NCBI GenBank assembly: GCA_951812975.1
Contig: CATOTC010000001.1
Span: 1,148,001-1,212,000 of the forward strand
Source of the DNA: an uncultured Acidimicrobiales bacterium
GTDB lineage: Bacteria; Actinomycetota; Acidimicrobiia; Acidimicrobiales; Aldehydirespiratoraceae
Length of the DNA stretch: 64,000 nt
Direction of reading: 5' to 3'
The position numbers and the translations under genes are program-made. Within the stretch, counting starts at the first letter, position 1. Every line of letters begins with the position of its first letter. Below are positions 45,256-53,859 of this stretch, piece after piece. The notes under the pieces are model-generated. The model saw only the letters and a program-made list of their open reading frames with translations, ran no database searches and was not told the DNA's origin.

Positions 45256-45669
45256 CTAGACGTAGCCGGTGGCGTGGGCAGGCGTGAAGCGGGCGATCAG
45301 GCGGCGCTCGTCGATCATCGCTCGGCGGTCCTCGTCCCAGTCCGAGTGCGTCCCCGCCACCCGCTCGAAATAGTCGACCAGAGCGTCGCTGGTTGCGTCG
45401 TCGACGCTGGTGGTGGGCGGCGACAACTCAACCGTGCCGTCAAGGGACACATACGACCATGCCTGTTCGTCGGAAACGTGCAGCACGGCCCTCGGGTCGC
45501 GCCGCAGGTTGGCGGTCTTGGCCCGGCCATCGGTCACCGAGATGCAGAACACACCGTCGTCGACGTAATAGACGATGTCAGACGACTGCGGCCGGCCGTC
45601 TGAGCGGATCGTGATGAGAACCCCGAGCCTGCGCTCCGAAGCCCAATCGACTGCCTCTGCCAGTTCCAT
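45256..45669 (-). CDS. PPOX-class F420/FMN-dependent oxidoreductase
   Basis: A 137-aa split-barrel flavin-binding protein. GVLITIRSDGRPQSSDIVYYVDDGVFCISVTDGRAKTANLRRDP and VLHVSD match the PPOX-class F420-dependent family, which often reduces biliverdin or other pyrrole/flavin-like substrates. The C terminus carries the RRLIARFTP strand. The substrate is unknown. Confidence 0.88.
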   Translation of the reverse strand: MELAEAVDWASERRLGVLITIRSDGRPQSSDIVYYVDDGVFCISVTDGRAKTANLRRDPRAVLHVSDEQAWSYVSLDGTVELSPPTTSVDDATSDALVDYFERVAGTHSDWDEDRRAMIDERRLIARFTPAHATGYV

Positions 45670-45706
45670 GGTGTGGTTTTAGCCCATCAGAATCCGCACC
45701 GCTCTG

Positions 45707-46996
45707 TCAGGACGACTTCACGCTGAGTTCAACACGGCGTTCGCGGAGATCGAAAGTGCGCAGCCCCCCGCCGCCGATGCCCTCCGCGAGCCAGTGCGGT
45801 GCCACAGCCTCGGCGGCGGGGTCGATGTGCAGGTCCCATGAGCGTTCACCGGTCTGAGATGCCCTGCAGCGGGGGTTCACGGCCTGGGCCATGTGCAGGA
45901 AGCCCTCTAGCCAGTCCAGTGGGCTGCGGCAGACGTCGTCATCGATTCCCGCGCAGTCGCCGAACTCGATCGAGCCGTGCGAGTCGTCGTGGACCTGCAC
46001 GGTGTAGCGCACGTAGTCGTCAACGAGGATAGGGTCCAGCTGCAGAACCTTGCCGATCGTCTCCATACCGTCACCGGTGATCGCCATCGCCTCACAGAGG
46101 CGTTCGACCATCACCGGCGCCATCGCTGCACGGTGCTGGGGGGCGGCGTCGTCGAGCAGTTCGGGACTGAAGTTCTCATCGATCGAGAAGTAGGCCGCTC
46201 GCATCAGCAGGTGAACGTCGAGAGCGAACTCCTTGGCCTGGCGCACCAGCACTGCATGGGAGAGGTCCTCAAGTCGGAAGTCGGCGCGGAACGGGCCCGA
46301 GTAGTCGTCCATGCCGCCTGCTTCGAGCGACTCACCGAGTTCGAACTTGAAATCGGCCGCCGCCGACTGCCGAACCACTGCCAGCGACGGCTCGCTCGCG
46401 CGCGGCCCGGCCTCCTCGTCGACTATTCGGACCTCCCAGCGGCAATGGTCACCGGTGAACTCGTCGGGTTTCGGCGGCCGGTGCACCGGTATCGCCCGCA
46501 GTCTGGGGTTGGTCGCTCCCAGGGTCGCGTCGAAAGTCCGGTCCTCCATGTGGTGACACATGTTGGTGACGAGCTGCTCGTCGTTTGCAGTCAGCTCACG
46601 CAGATAGTGGTGTGCGCCGCAGAAGGGCAGCCAGAAGTAGCCGAGATCGTGGTCGACCTCTTCGAAGTGGAAGTCCAGGAAATGATGCGGGGCACCGACG
46701 TCGAACTGGAAGCACTTGAACGCCTCCCCCACGCCGTCGCCGTCGATGCTCAAGTTCTTCTTGTTGCGCTCGGTGTAGACCGGGCTCGATCCCATCCATT
46801 CGCTGTCGGCCTGCTTGATCGTGGCGTCCTGTCCGACCGCGAGCGCAACATGGGGCATAAGCGCCCGATCGTGGTACATGGAGACGACCATGTACTCGCG
46901 GCAGAGCCGGGCGAGGGCCCTGCGGGTCAGCCGTTGCAGCGACCAGTCCGGGTCGAAGGGGCCCACGTAGTCTTCGGTGAGTGCGTTGTCAGTCAT
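45707..46996 (-). CDS. Hypothetical protein with internally duplicated domain
   Basis: A 429-aa protein without a clear family name. The two halves resemble each other: each begins with DYxGPFxxDxxLxxLxxxxLxRxxxE (DYVGPFDPDWSLQRL and DYSGPFRADFRLEDL) and each ends with NPRxRA...W/CxWEVRI-type strands. The opening pattern resembles a bacterial DUF6125-like domain (FDPDxRLEDFS...) as I recall it. Conserved Cys and His residues (CHHME, FCGAHHY) could bind metal or haem. ATG 46996 has GGAAG upstream; a longer frame to 47149 overlaps the divergent phosphotransferase. Confidence 0.6.
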   Translation of the reverse strand: MTDNALTEDYVGPFDPDWSLQRLTRRALARLCREYMVVSMYHDRALMPHVALAVGQDATIKQADSEWMGSSPVYTERNKKNLSIDGDGVGEAFKCFQFDVGAPHHFLDFHFEEVDHDLGYFWLPFCGAHHYLRELTANDEQLVTNMCHHMEDRTFDATLGATNPRLRAIPVHRPPKPDEFTGDHCRWEVRIVDEEAGPRASEPSLAVVRQSAAADFKFELGESLEAGGMDDYSGPFRADFRLEDLSHAVLVRQAKEFALDVHLLMRAAYFSIDENFSPELLDDAAPQHRAAMAPVMVERLCEAMAITGDGMETIGKVLQLDPILVDDYVRYTVQVHDDSHGSIEFGDCAGIDDDVCRSPLDWLEGFLHMAQAVNPRCRASQTGERSWDLHIDPAAEAVAPHWLAEGIGGGGLRTFDLRERRVELSVKSS

Positions 46997-47137
46997 TGTT
47001 GGTGCTTCCTGCCGTGCCACATCGCACCGAAGGAGTATTGCCGTCAACGCTTCGCAACACCAGAATCCGCGCTCCGTTCTGAGCCCTTGCCACTCCAGCG
47101 CACCTGGGACCTCTTGTAGGATCAAGGGCGAGCAACG

Positions 47138-48031
47138 ATGGAACGGCAACCCTTTCCCGGCACAGCCGAACAGGCGGTCCTCGTTCAGGGCGCGGCCTCA
47201 GCTGCGGGTCTGGGCGACGGACACTACGAACTGCTGCGGGTGGGCACCAACGTCGTGTTCACCAACGACGAGGATCGCGTGGTGGCCCGGGTTGCGCCGA
47301 AGCACGAAACTGTTGATCTGGTCAACGACCGACTCCGGAACATCAAGTTGCTAATTGCCGCGGGCGCGCCGGCGTTGGGACCTCTCACAACCGCTCAACA
47401 AACCGCTGATGGACGGGTCGTCAGCTATTGGCCGCTGGGAGAGACCAACGACGAGATACCACTTCACGACATGGCCATGCTCGTGGCCGAGTGGCACAGC
47501 GTCACTCCCCCGCTGTCGCTGGAGATGTGGACTCCGGGCCATCAGGACGGACGCCGCGAACGGATGATCGCCGCCGGGATGGAAGCTGACGTCCCTGCGG
47601 TTGCTCTCGACTTTCTGCTCACTGAGATGCACGAATCCCGTACCTCGCTCGTCGAGGCCTGGAACGAACTGCCCCACACGCATCCCGTCGTGCCGGTTCA
47701 CGGAGACCTGTACCCGGGCAACGTCGTGGTACACGACGACAGAACCCTTCTGATCGACTGCGATTTCATGTGCTGCGGTCCACCCGAGGCCGATCTGGCG
47801 CAGATGATCTCGCACTACCAGCGCACCACCGACGACGATCCGGAGGACTTCATCGCGGCGTACGGGCTGCCCGTCGACGCCGAGTTCCTCAGGCGTGCGA
47901 CCCGACTCCGAGAACTCGACCACGGCCTCTGGCTGGCCTCGATGTGGAACGTCCGACCCGAATCGCCCAAGGAGTTGATGCTGCGAATCGGGCGCTGGGA
48001 CGACCTCTCAATCCGCTGGACGACCCTCTAG
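47138..48031 (+). CDS. Aminoglycoside phosphotransferase-family protein
   Basis: Small-molecule kinase of the APH fold, about 297 aa. The catalytic loop VPVHGDLYPGNVVV (HGDxxxxN, residues 188-195) and the DCDFMCCGPPEADLA Mg-binding motif (207-221) are intact. It shares the C-terminal RxLRExxxxxWLASM pattern with the degenerate paralogue at 40532, so the two arose by duplication. It is divergent from the duplicated-domain protein. The substrate is unknown. Confidence 0.85.
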   Translation: MERQPFPGTAEQAVLVQGAASAAGLGDGHYELLRVGTNVVFTNDEDRVVARVAPKHETVDLVNDRLRNIKLLIAAGAPALGPLTTAQQTADGRVVSYWPLGETNDEIPLHDMAMLVAEWHSVTPPLSLEMWTPGHQDGRRERMIAAGMEADVPAVALDFLLTEMHESRTSLVEAWNELPHTHPVVPVHGDLYPGNVVVHDDRTLLIDCDFMCCGPPEADLAQMISHYQRTTDDDPEDFIAAYGLPVDAEFLRRATRLRELDHGLWLASMWNVRPESPKELMLRIGRWDDLSIRWTTL

Positions 48032-48037
48032 CTCGAT

Positions 48038-48760
48038 CTACTCCAGGCCCTGGGCCGCTGGTGGATCCAGCACTACGGTGACGTTTGAGTGCATTCGAAT
48101 CGCTGAAGCGGGAACAGCGTCGGTAATCGGACCCTCGACGGCTCGTGCCACGGCACTGGCCTTACCCGCTCCGACCGCCACTAGCAGCAGCTCGGAAGCG
48201 GCGAGGATCGTGGCGATGCCCTGAGTCATCGCCTGGGCCGGGACAGAGTGCCCGGCCGCAAAGAAGCGGGCGTTGTCGCTTCGGGTCTGCTCGCTCAATT
48301 CAACGACACGGGTGACGCTGTCAAACGGAGTGCCCGGCTCGTTGAAGGCGATATGGCCATTCGAACCGATCCCGAGGATCTGCAGACCGATCGAAGCATC
48401 CCTCACCTCTCGCTCGTACCGTGCGCACTCCGCATCCGTATCTGAGGCTCGGGGGTCCGGACCATGCAGAGAGCCATCATCGAGGTCAACGTGCCGCGCC
48501 AACAGGCGGTGGACAACAGACCGGTAGACATTGGGGTCGCACCGGTCCAACCCGACGTATTCGTCAAGCAGGTAGGCGTCAACGGCCCGAAAGCTCAAAC
48601 CCTGCCGATGACGGTTCACAAGTCCGGCGAAGAGCCCTTCCATCGTTCTGCCCGTGGCGAGTCCCAACGCCCGCGACTCTGAGGTGGAGACGAACCGTTC
48701 GACGATGTCCGCGGCCTGGTGTACAGCGCTGTCGGGGTCGTCGGAGACGACAATCCTCAT
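48038..48760 (-). CDS. nagB: Glucosamine-6-phosphate deaminase-like (NagB) isomerase
   Basis: Predicted to convert glucosamine-6-phosphate to fructose-6-phosphate and ammonia. LATGRTMEGLF is the phosphate loop, YLLDEYVGL carries the catalytic acid, and GIGSNGHIAFNEPGTPFDSVTR is the NagB signature with His and Glu in place. The C terminus has the HSNVTVVLD strand. Length 240 aa, close to Bacillus NagB. It is the last gene of the eight-gene operon and overlaps the ROK kinase by 4 bases. Confidence 0.88.
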   Translation of the reverse strand: MRIVVSDDPDSAVHQAADIVERFVSTSESRALGLATGRTMEGLFAGLVNRHRQGLSFRAVDAYLLDEYVGLDRCDPNVYRSVVHRLLARHVDLDDGSLHGPDPRASDTDAECARYEREVRDASIGLQILGIGSNGHIAFNEPGTPFDSVTRVVELSEQTRSDNARFFAAGHSVPAQAMTQGIATILAASELLLVAVGAGKASAVARAVEGPITDAVPASAIRMHSNVTVVLDPPAAQGLE

Positions 48761-49614
48761 GGCGACGAAGAGTTCCCCGCACCCAGACCGGTGCCGCAGG
48801 CAACCGCGGCCCCGACGATCCCGGCGTGCATCCCGCCGCGGGCCACCGAGATCGGCCTCGAAAGTTCAAGCTTCGACAAGAACCTCTCAAAATCGTCGCT
48901 GAGTCCGCCACCGACGACCCACCGCGAAGGATTTAGGATCGCCTGTAGTTCGTCGAAGAACGGTTGTGCGCGCCCGGCCCACTCAACAGGGGTGAGCGCC
49001 TCAGTCGAGATCACTCGACCCGACGCGACCTCCTCGAAACGGCCGGCAACACCGCTGAGACCGCCCAACTCCGAATCGGAGATCAGGCTGCCGTTGTGCA
49101 GCAATGCACTGCCGATGCCCGTGCCGAACGTCAACACGATCGTGAGGCCCGAGTCGTCGAGACCGGCACCGCCGTAGACCAGTTCGGCCAGCCCGACCGC
49201 GTCAGCGTCGTTGATCAGCACCGCATTGCCTCCATTGGGAGCGCGCAACCAACTCAGCGCGTCCGCCTGCTCCCACGAAGCGCAGAGATTCGGAGCGTGC
49301 CTCAAACTCGAACCGCTGATCATTCCCGGCAGGGCAATACCGACCGGCCCGGTCCACTGCATCGCCGCGGCGATGCGCCGAGTCGCAGCGGCCACATCTC
49401 CCGGCGTGGCCGTCGGCGGAGTCGGCTCAACGAGGACGTGCCGCGTCAACCTGCCCGCCTCAACATCGACGATCGACCCCTTGATGCTGGTGCCCCCAAC
49501 ATCAATGCCGAGCCGCACAGAGGCGTCACCCGGCGGGTGGGGACGGCGGTCGAGTCCGCCGCCGTCACGGCTGCGGACATCACCGGAATCATCCGTCTCG
49601 GCGTCGCGGCTCAT
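48757..49614 (-). CDS. ROK-family sugar kinase, PpgK-like
   Basis: A 285-aa ROK kinase closest in pattern to actinobacterial polyphosphate glucokinase. The phosphate loop is GIDVGGTSIKGSIVD, then GIALPGMI, LINDADAVGLAE with the catalytic Asp, and LTFGTGIGSALLHNG. WVVGGGLSDDF marks the C-terminal ROK loop. In this context it would make the sugar 6-phosphate that NagB needs, so glucosamine or a related hexosamine is a likely substrate. A 30-residue leader precedes the fold. It is coupled by ATGA overlaps on both sides. Confidence 0.85.
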   Translation of the reverse strand: MSRDAETDDSGDVRSRDGGGLDRRPHPPGDASVRLGIDVGGTSIKGSIVDVEAGRLTRHVLVEPTPPTATPGDVAAATRRIAAAMQWTGPVGIALPGMISGSSLRHAPNLCASWEQADALSWLRAPNGGNAVLINDADAVGLAELVYGGAGLDDSGLTIVLTFGTGIGSALLHNGSLISDSELGGLSGVAGRFEEVASGRVISTEALTPVEWAGRAQPFFDELQAILNPSRWVVGGGLSDDFERFLSKLELSRPISVARGGMHAGIVGAAVACGTGLGAGNSSSP

Positions 49615-50414
49615 TCGTCGAGACCGTCGGTACGGGCACCCGTGATATAGGCGACGAGGTCGTCCTTGGTCACCTCACCGACATCGACATCGGCGATCTT
49701 GCGACCCTGGCGCAACACGATCGCCCGATCGCACACTGCCGTCACACGGTCCATGTTGTGAGTGATCAACAACACCGCGACGCCCGAGTCCCGCAACCCC
49801 CGGATCAACTCGAGCACACGAGCCGCCTGTTCGACTCCCAGCGCCGCCGCTGGTTCGTCGAGCAGCACGATCTGCTGTCCCCAAGCCACCGCCCGCCCTA
49901 TCGCCACCGCCTGGCGCTGACCGCCCGACAGCGCATCCAAAGGCCGGCGCAGAGACGGGATGCGGATGTCGAGACGGCTCAGGATCTCATCGGACTCCTG
50001 CCGCATGCGCTTCTTGTCGAGCACGCCGACCAGCGCCCCGAGCCTGCCGCCGCGGGTGTGCTCACGGTTGAGGAACAAATTCTCCACCACATCGAGAGGA
50101 TCGATCACCGCCAGCGTCTGATGGACCGTCTCAATCCCCAGCGTCCGCGCCGCCTCCGGCGAGGACACAGCACGCTCAACACCGTTGACACGCACCGTCC
50201 CGGCATCGGGCACATACACGCCGGAAATGCACTTGACCAACGTCGACTTGCCCGCTCCGTTGTCGCCGAGCAGCGCCGTGACCCGCCCGTAGCGCAGGTC
50301 CATCGTCACACCATCGAGCGCCCGCACGGCGCGGAACGACTTGCGCAAGCCAGAGATCTCAAGCGCAACAGAACCCGCCTGCGCAGAACCCGGATCAGCA
50401 GGCACAGAGATCAC
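49611..50414 (-). CDS. Sugar-type ABC transporter ATP-binding protein
   Basis: A single-NBD ATPase (267 aa) of the CUT2 type, unlike RbsA, which has two NBDs. Walker A is LLGDNGAGKST, the signature is ALSGGQRQAVAIGRA, Walker B is IVLLDEPAAALG, and the H-loop is LLITHN. The ETVHQTLAVIDPLDVVENLFL segment is typical of CUT2 importers. The GTG start overlaps the upstream YhfX stop (GTGA). Confidence 0.93.
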   Translation of the reverse strand: MISVPADPGSAQAGSVALEISGLRKSFRAVRALDGVTMDLRYGRVTALLGDNGAGKSTLVKCISGVYVPDAGTVRVNGVERAVSSPEAARTLGIETVHQTLAVIDPLDVVENLFLNREHTRGGRLGALVGVLDKKRMRQESDEILSRLDIRIPSLRRPLDALSGGQRQAVAIGRAVAWGQQIVLLDEPAAALGVEQAARVLELIRGLRDSGVAVLLITHNMDRVTAVCDRAIVLRQGRKIADVDVGEVTKDDLVAYITGARTDGLDE

Positions 50415-51622
50415 CGCTGCCCACCGCCGAGCACGACCCCGTCACCGAAGCAGTTCCACACGCCCGCCACCCGAGGCTCGCCCCTCGACACGCCCTCAAT
50501 CCCGACAACGAACGCCCTAGTCACAAAGGCCTGCACACGGAAGCCGAAGACCACCGTCGCACCCTCGGCCACGGTCCGGCGACCCTCGGGGTGAAGCTTG
50601 GCGTAGTAGTCGATCGCGGCCGGATCGGGCATGTCCGCACGCACCGGGTCAGTCGAGACCTCAGACGGGTCGTGCGCCACAACAGCCCGCACCTCGTAGT
50701 CGGCGAAAACCGGGTCGATGTACAACCCGCCGCCGAAACAGAACGGCACTCCCTGATGGACATGGGCCACCTCGCTCAAGTACAGCACCGCCGGCTGCTC
50801 AGGCAGATCACCCACCGCATGCAACGGAGTCGTGCCGGTCAGACCATGGCCCGGTTCCACCTGGGTGCCGCCCGAGTCCGCCAACAGACCCAGAACCTCA
50901 GTCGAGGTCGTCCCCGGCAGATTGAGCTCCAGACGCTCAGGACTCGCAGGATGCCGACCGGCGATCTCAGCAGCCCGGGCCAGGGTGTCGACATTGCGTG
51001 TGAGGCGCGCCGCTCCCGTCTCAGAAGAGAACAGCAGCGCAGGAAACGTCGTGAGTCCCGCGAACTCCACACCCTGAAGCGAGGCGATGCGGTCGATCAT
51101 GGCGGGCAGATCGTCCAACACGACACCACCCTCATGGCCGCTGTAGAACTCGTCGCCCGGATCGAAGACCCGCACCAACAACCGCTGCGAACGCCCGCAC
51201 GCACGGGCCGCCGCTGCGGCTTCAGCAGCCTTGTTCGCCGAGAAGACCGTCCAATAATCGGGCTCAAGGCCGGCAGCCTCAGCGGCTTCGGCTCTCGGAA
51301 CCTGGACCAGATGGCCCAGATGGCCGAGCCGGTGACCGTTACGGGCGATGGGCCGGGCACACGCCATGTCGACCGCCACGAACCCGTCGGCACCACCGCG
51401 CGCCATAGCACCGAGCGCACCCGGCGCCCGGCCGATCTGCTTGGTCATGGCGTAGACGGTCAGGCCCAGGTCGTGCGCCCGTCCACACAACAGGGCCGTG
51501 TTGGCCTCAATCGTGTCGAGGTCGAGCACGCAACTGTTGGCCGGCACTCGCCCGGCCTGATGGAGCCCGACCGCCGCCTCGACGAAACGGGGATTGTGCT
51601 GGAGAAGGGACCGAAGGAACAC
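50411..51622 (-). CDS. YhfX-type PLP-dependent protein (alanine racemase fold)
   Basis: A 403-aa homologue of E. coli YhfX, a fold-type III PLP enzyme of unknown activity. Matches include the N-terminal VLDLDTIEANTALL, YAMTKQIGR with the likely PLP lysine, FVAVDMACARPIARNGHRLGHLGHLVQVPR, GVEFAGLTTFP, the EPGHGLTGT motif, YLSEVAHVHQG, FRVQAFVTR and RGEPRVAGVWNCFGD. The activity is probably racemisation or beta-elimination on an amino acid. It sits between the ABC permease and ATPase genes, so its substrate is probably part of the imported compound. Confidence 0.85.
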   Translation of the reverse strand: MFLRSLLQHNPRFVEAAVGLHQAGRVPANSCVLDLDTIEANTALLCGRAHDLGLTVYAMTKQIGRAPGALGAMARGGADGFVAVDMACARPIARNGHRLGHLGHLVQVPRAEAAEAAGLEPDYWTVFSANKAAEAAAAARACGRSQRLLVRVFDPGDEFYSGHEGGVVLDDLPAMIDRIASLQGVEFAGLTTFPALLFSSETGAARLTRNVDTLARAAEIAGRHPASPERLELNLPGTTSTEVLGLLADSGGTQVEPGHGLTGTTPLHAVGDLPEQPAVLYLSEVAHVHQGVPFCFGGGLYIDPVFADYEVRAVVAHDPSEVSTDPVRADMPDPAAIDYYAKLHPEGRRTVAEGATVVFGFRVQAFVTRAFVVGIEGVSRGEPRVAGVWNCFGDGVVLGGGQR

Positions 51623-51623
51623 C

Positions 51624-52625
51624 TCAACTCTCTTTCTGTTCTCGCATACTCAATGACACGGCCAGGATGATGATCACACCCCGGGCGATCAGCTGGTCCG
51701 AAACCCGCAGGCCCATCAGGATCAAGCCGTTGTTCAACATCGCCATCACCACCGACCCGGCCACAGCACCCGCCACCGAGGCCCGCCCGCCGAAAAGGTT
51801 GGTCCCCCCGATCACGACGGCCGCGATCACCGTGAGCAACAGGTTCTCACCGAGGTCATGGCGACCGATGGCAAGCCTGCTGGCGAGCAGCACACCGGCG
51901 AACGAAGCCGCCGCCGCGCTCACAACCAGGGCCGAAATACGGACCCGGTCGGTATTGATGCCCAGCGCCTTGGCCGCCGAGCGATCAGAACCGACCGACA
52001 GCACATGGCGACCCCAGCGCAGCTGATGCAGAGCGAAATGACCCAGAAGCCCGACCACCGCAGTCCAGATGAGCAGCGAGGAGACAGGGCCGACAGAACC
52101 CGAACCGAAGATCTCCCGGAAGGCGTCGTTGCGTATCGGCAACGACTGGAGGTTGTTCATGTTGCGGGCGACACCGCTGACGATCCCCAGCATCCCCAGC
52201 GTGACAAGGAACGAGGGGATGCGCACCTTGACGGTGATGAACCCGTTGACCAGCCCGATGCCGGCACCGACGACCAGCGCCGCCACAGTGCCCGCAACGA
52301 AACCGTGGCTTCCCACGACCTCCGCAGCGACCAACGACGACAGAGCCGCGACCGAACCGACCGAGAGGTCGATCTCCGAGGACGCCAAGGCGAAGGACAT
52401 GCCCACCGCCATGACCGCGATCGGCGCCGACTGGCGACCGATGTTGATGAGATTGGAGGAAGTGAGGAACCCATCGTCGTGCAGAAACACCGCAAACAGC
52501 AGGAACACCAGCACGGCAGCCGCGTACACAACGTAGTGACGCAGCTCCGCGTGCTGTCTCCAACCGTCGATCCGCGTACGCGCCCCTGAAGGGAGAAGAA
52601 CGGCGGCGCGCAAATCCCGGTTCAC
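51624..52625 (-). CDS. CUT2-type ABC transporter permease
   Basis: A 333-aa RbsC-like permease with about 9-10 hydrophobic helices. VMAVGMSFALASSEIDLSVGSVAALSSLVAAEVV and FGGRASVAGAVAGSVVMAMLNNGLILMGLR are the signature regions of the BPD_transp_2 family. It has a GTG start and ends 1 base before the yhfX start. One gene alone suggests a homodimeric permease. Confidence 0.93.
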   Translation of the reverse strand: MNRDLRAAVLLPSGARTRIDGWRQHAELRHYVVYAAAVLVFLLFAVFLHDDGFLTSSNLINIGRQSAPIAVMAVGMSFALASSEIDLSVGSVAALSSLVAAEVVGSHGFVAGTVAALVVGAGIGLVNGFITVKVRIPSFLVTLGMLGIVSGVARNMNNLQSLPIRNDAFREIFGSGSVGPVSSLLIWTAVVGLLGHFALHQLRWGRHVLSVGSDRSAAKALGINTDRVRISALVVSAAAASFAGVLLASRLAIGRHDLGENLLLTVIAAVVIGGTNLFGGRASVAGAVAGSVVMAMLNNGLILMGLRVSDQLIARGVIIILAVSLSMREQKES

Positions 52626-52650
52626 GATGGGTTCCTCAAATCAAGCCGAC

Positions 52651-53838
52651 TCAGCCGAGGGCATCCAGAACCTCTTGGGGAGGATCGTCGGCCAGCGACT
52701 GGCGATATCCCTCCACAATATTGTCGGCCGTGACCCCGATGGCCGGCACCACCACGAAGGCAGGTGCCGACTTTCCGAGCACCCCGTAGGCGCCCTCGAG
52801 GGCCATGGTACGTCCGAGGTTGTACGCCTCGTCCGCGGCGATGCCGACGACATTGCCTCCCTCAACCATGTCGAGCGACACGTTGGTGTCGAGATCCATG
52901 GTCACGACCGCCACATCGGAAGCACCCGCGGCGCGCAGCGCAGCGATGACGCCGTCGGCCGGACCCGCCGACCACGGTGCATAGATGCCGTCGAGGTCAG
53001 GATTCCGGGTGAGCAGCGCAGAGGCGATCTCCTCGGCGGCTGCCGGGTCGGCCAACCCCTGCTCGGCGACAATCTCCATGCCCGGATAGTTGATCTCGAT
53101 CCAGGACTTGAAAGCCTGGTCCCGCTGGTTGGTCACGTAGTAGGCCGCGTCGTGGAAGATGAAGCCCACTTCGCCCTGCCCGCCGAGCGCGTCAGCGAGC
53201 AGATCAGCCGCAGTGATACCCATCGCCGCGAGGTCGTCGGTCACGATGCCGACATAGTCCTCGCCGTGGACGTAACCCTGGGGAACGTTGGACAGGAACA
53301 CCAGCGACACTCCGGCGTCCACCGCCGGGCGGAATGCCTCGGCGCCCGCATCGGGGCCGATTGCCAGACTGATGATGATGTCGGGGTTCTGGGCCATGAC
53401 GGTCTCCACATCATTGGCCTGCTGAGCTGCGTCGAAACCGGCGTCGGTCTCGGCGATCACCTCGATCCCGAGCTCCGCGAACGCATCGCGGGCCCCCTGG
53501 CTCACCGCATCAGTGAAGGCTCCAGAGGTGTGCCACAGCAGCGCCGCGGTATAACCGCCCGCCTGCACGTCGGCGATCTCGGCGTCGTCGAGCGTTATCT
53601 CGCTCGCCGCAACCGCCTGCTCGCCTCCCGGACCCTGAGTCAGGGGCGGCTCGGGTGCCGGTTCAGGATCAGGCTCCGGTTCGGACTCGGGCGCCGGGTC
53701 CGGATCAGGCGCGGCAGTGGTGGTCGTAGTCTCCGGCGTGGTCTCGTCGTCATCGCCGCATGAGGCGGCGAAGACTGCGAACACGGCCACCAGCGACACT
53801 AGCAACAGCCACTTCGGTATCTTCTTCTTGGTTGTCAT
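52651..53838 (-). CDS. Sugar-binding ABC transporter lipoprotein
   Basis: A 395-aa periplasmic-type binding protein (Peripla_BP_4). The signal ends in FAASCGDDD, a good lipobox with the acylated Cys, followed by a Thr/Pro/Glu-rich linker (about residues 33-70). The mature domain has the DIIISLAIGPDAGAEAFRPAVDAGVSLVFLSN hinge and PWSAGPADGVIAALRAAG. AAAGGAGGGGACC precedes the ATG, a very strong ribosome site, which fits the high copy number needed for a binding protein. Confidence 0.93.
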   Translation of the reverse strand: MTTKKKIPKWLLLVSLVAVFAVFAASCGDDDETTPETTTTTAAPDPDPAPESEPEPDPEPAPEPPLTQGPGGEQAVAASEITLDDAEIADVQAGGYTAALLWHTSGAFTDAVSQGARDAFAELGIEVIAETDAGFDAAQQANDVETVMAQNPDIIISLAIGPDAGAEAFRPAVDAGVSLVFLSNVPQGYVHGEDYVGIVTDDLAAMGITAADLLADALGGQGEVGFIFHDAAYYVTNQRDQAFKSWIEINYPGMEIVAEQGLADPAAAEEIASALLTRNPDLDGIYAPWSAGPADGVIAALRAAGASDVAVVTMDLDTNVSLDMVEGGNVVGIAADEAYNLGRTMALEGAYGVLGKSAPAFVVVPAIGVTADNIVEGYRQSLADDPPQEVLDALG

Positions 53839-53859
53839 GGTCCCCTCCTTTGGGTCCAG

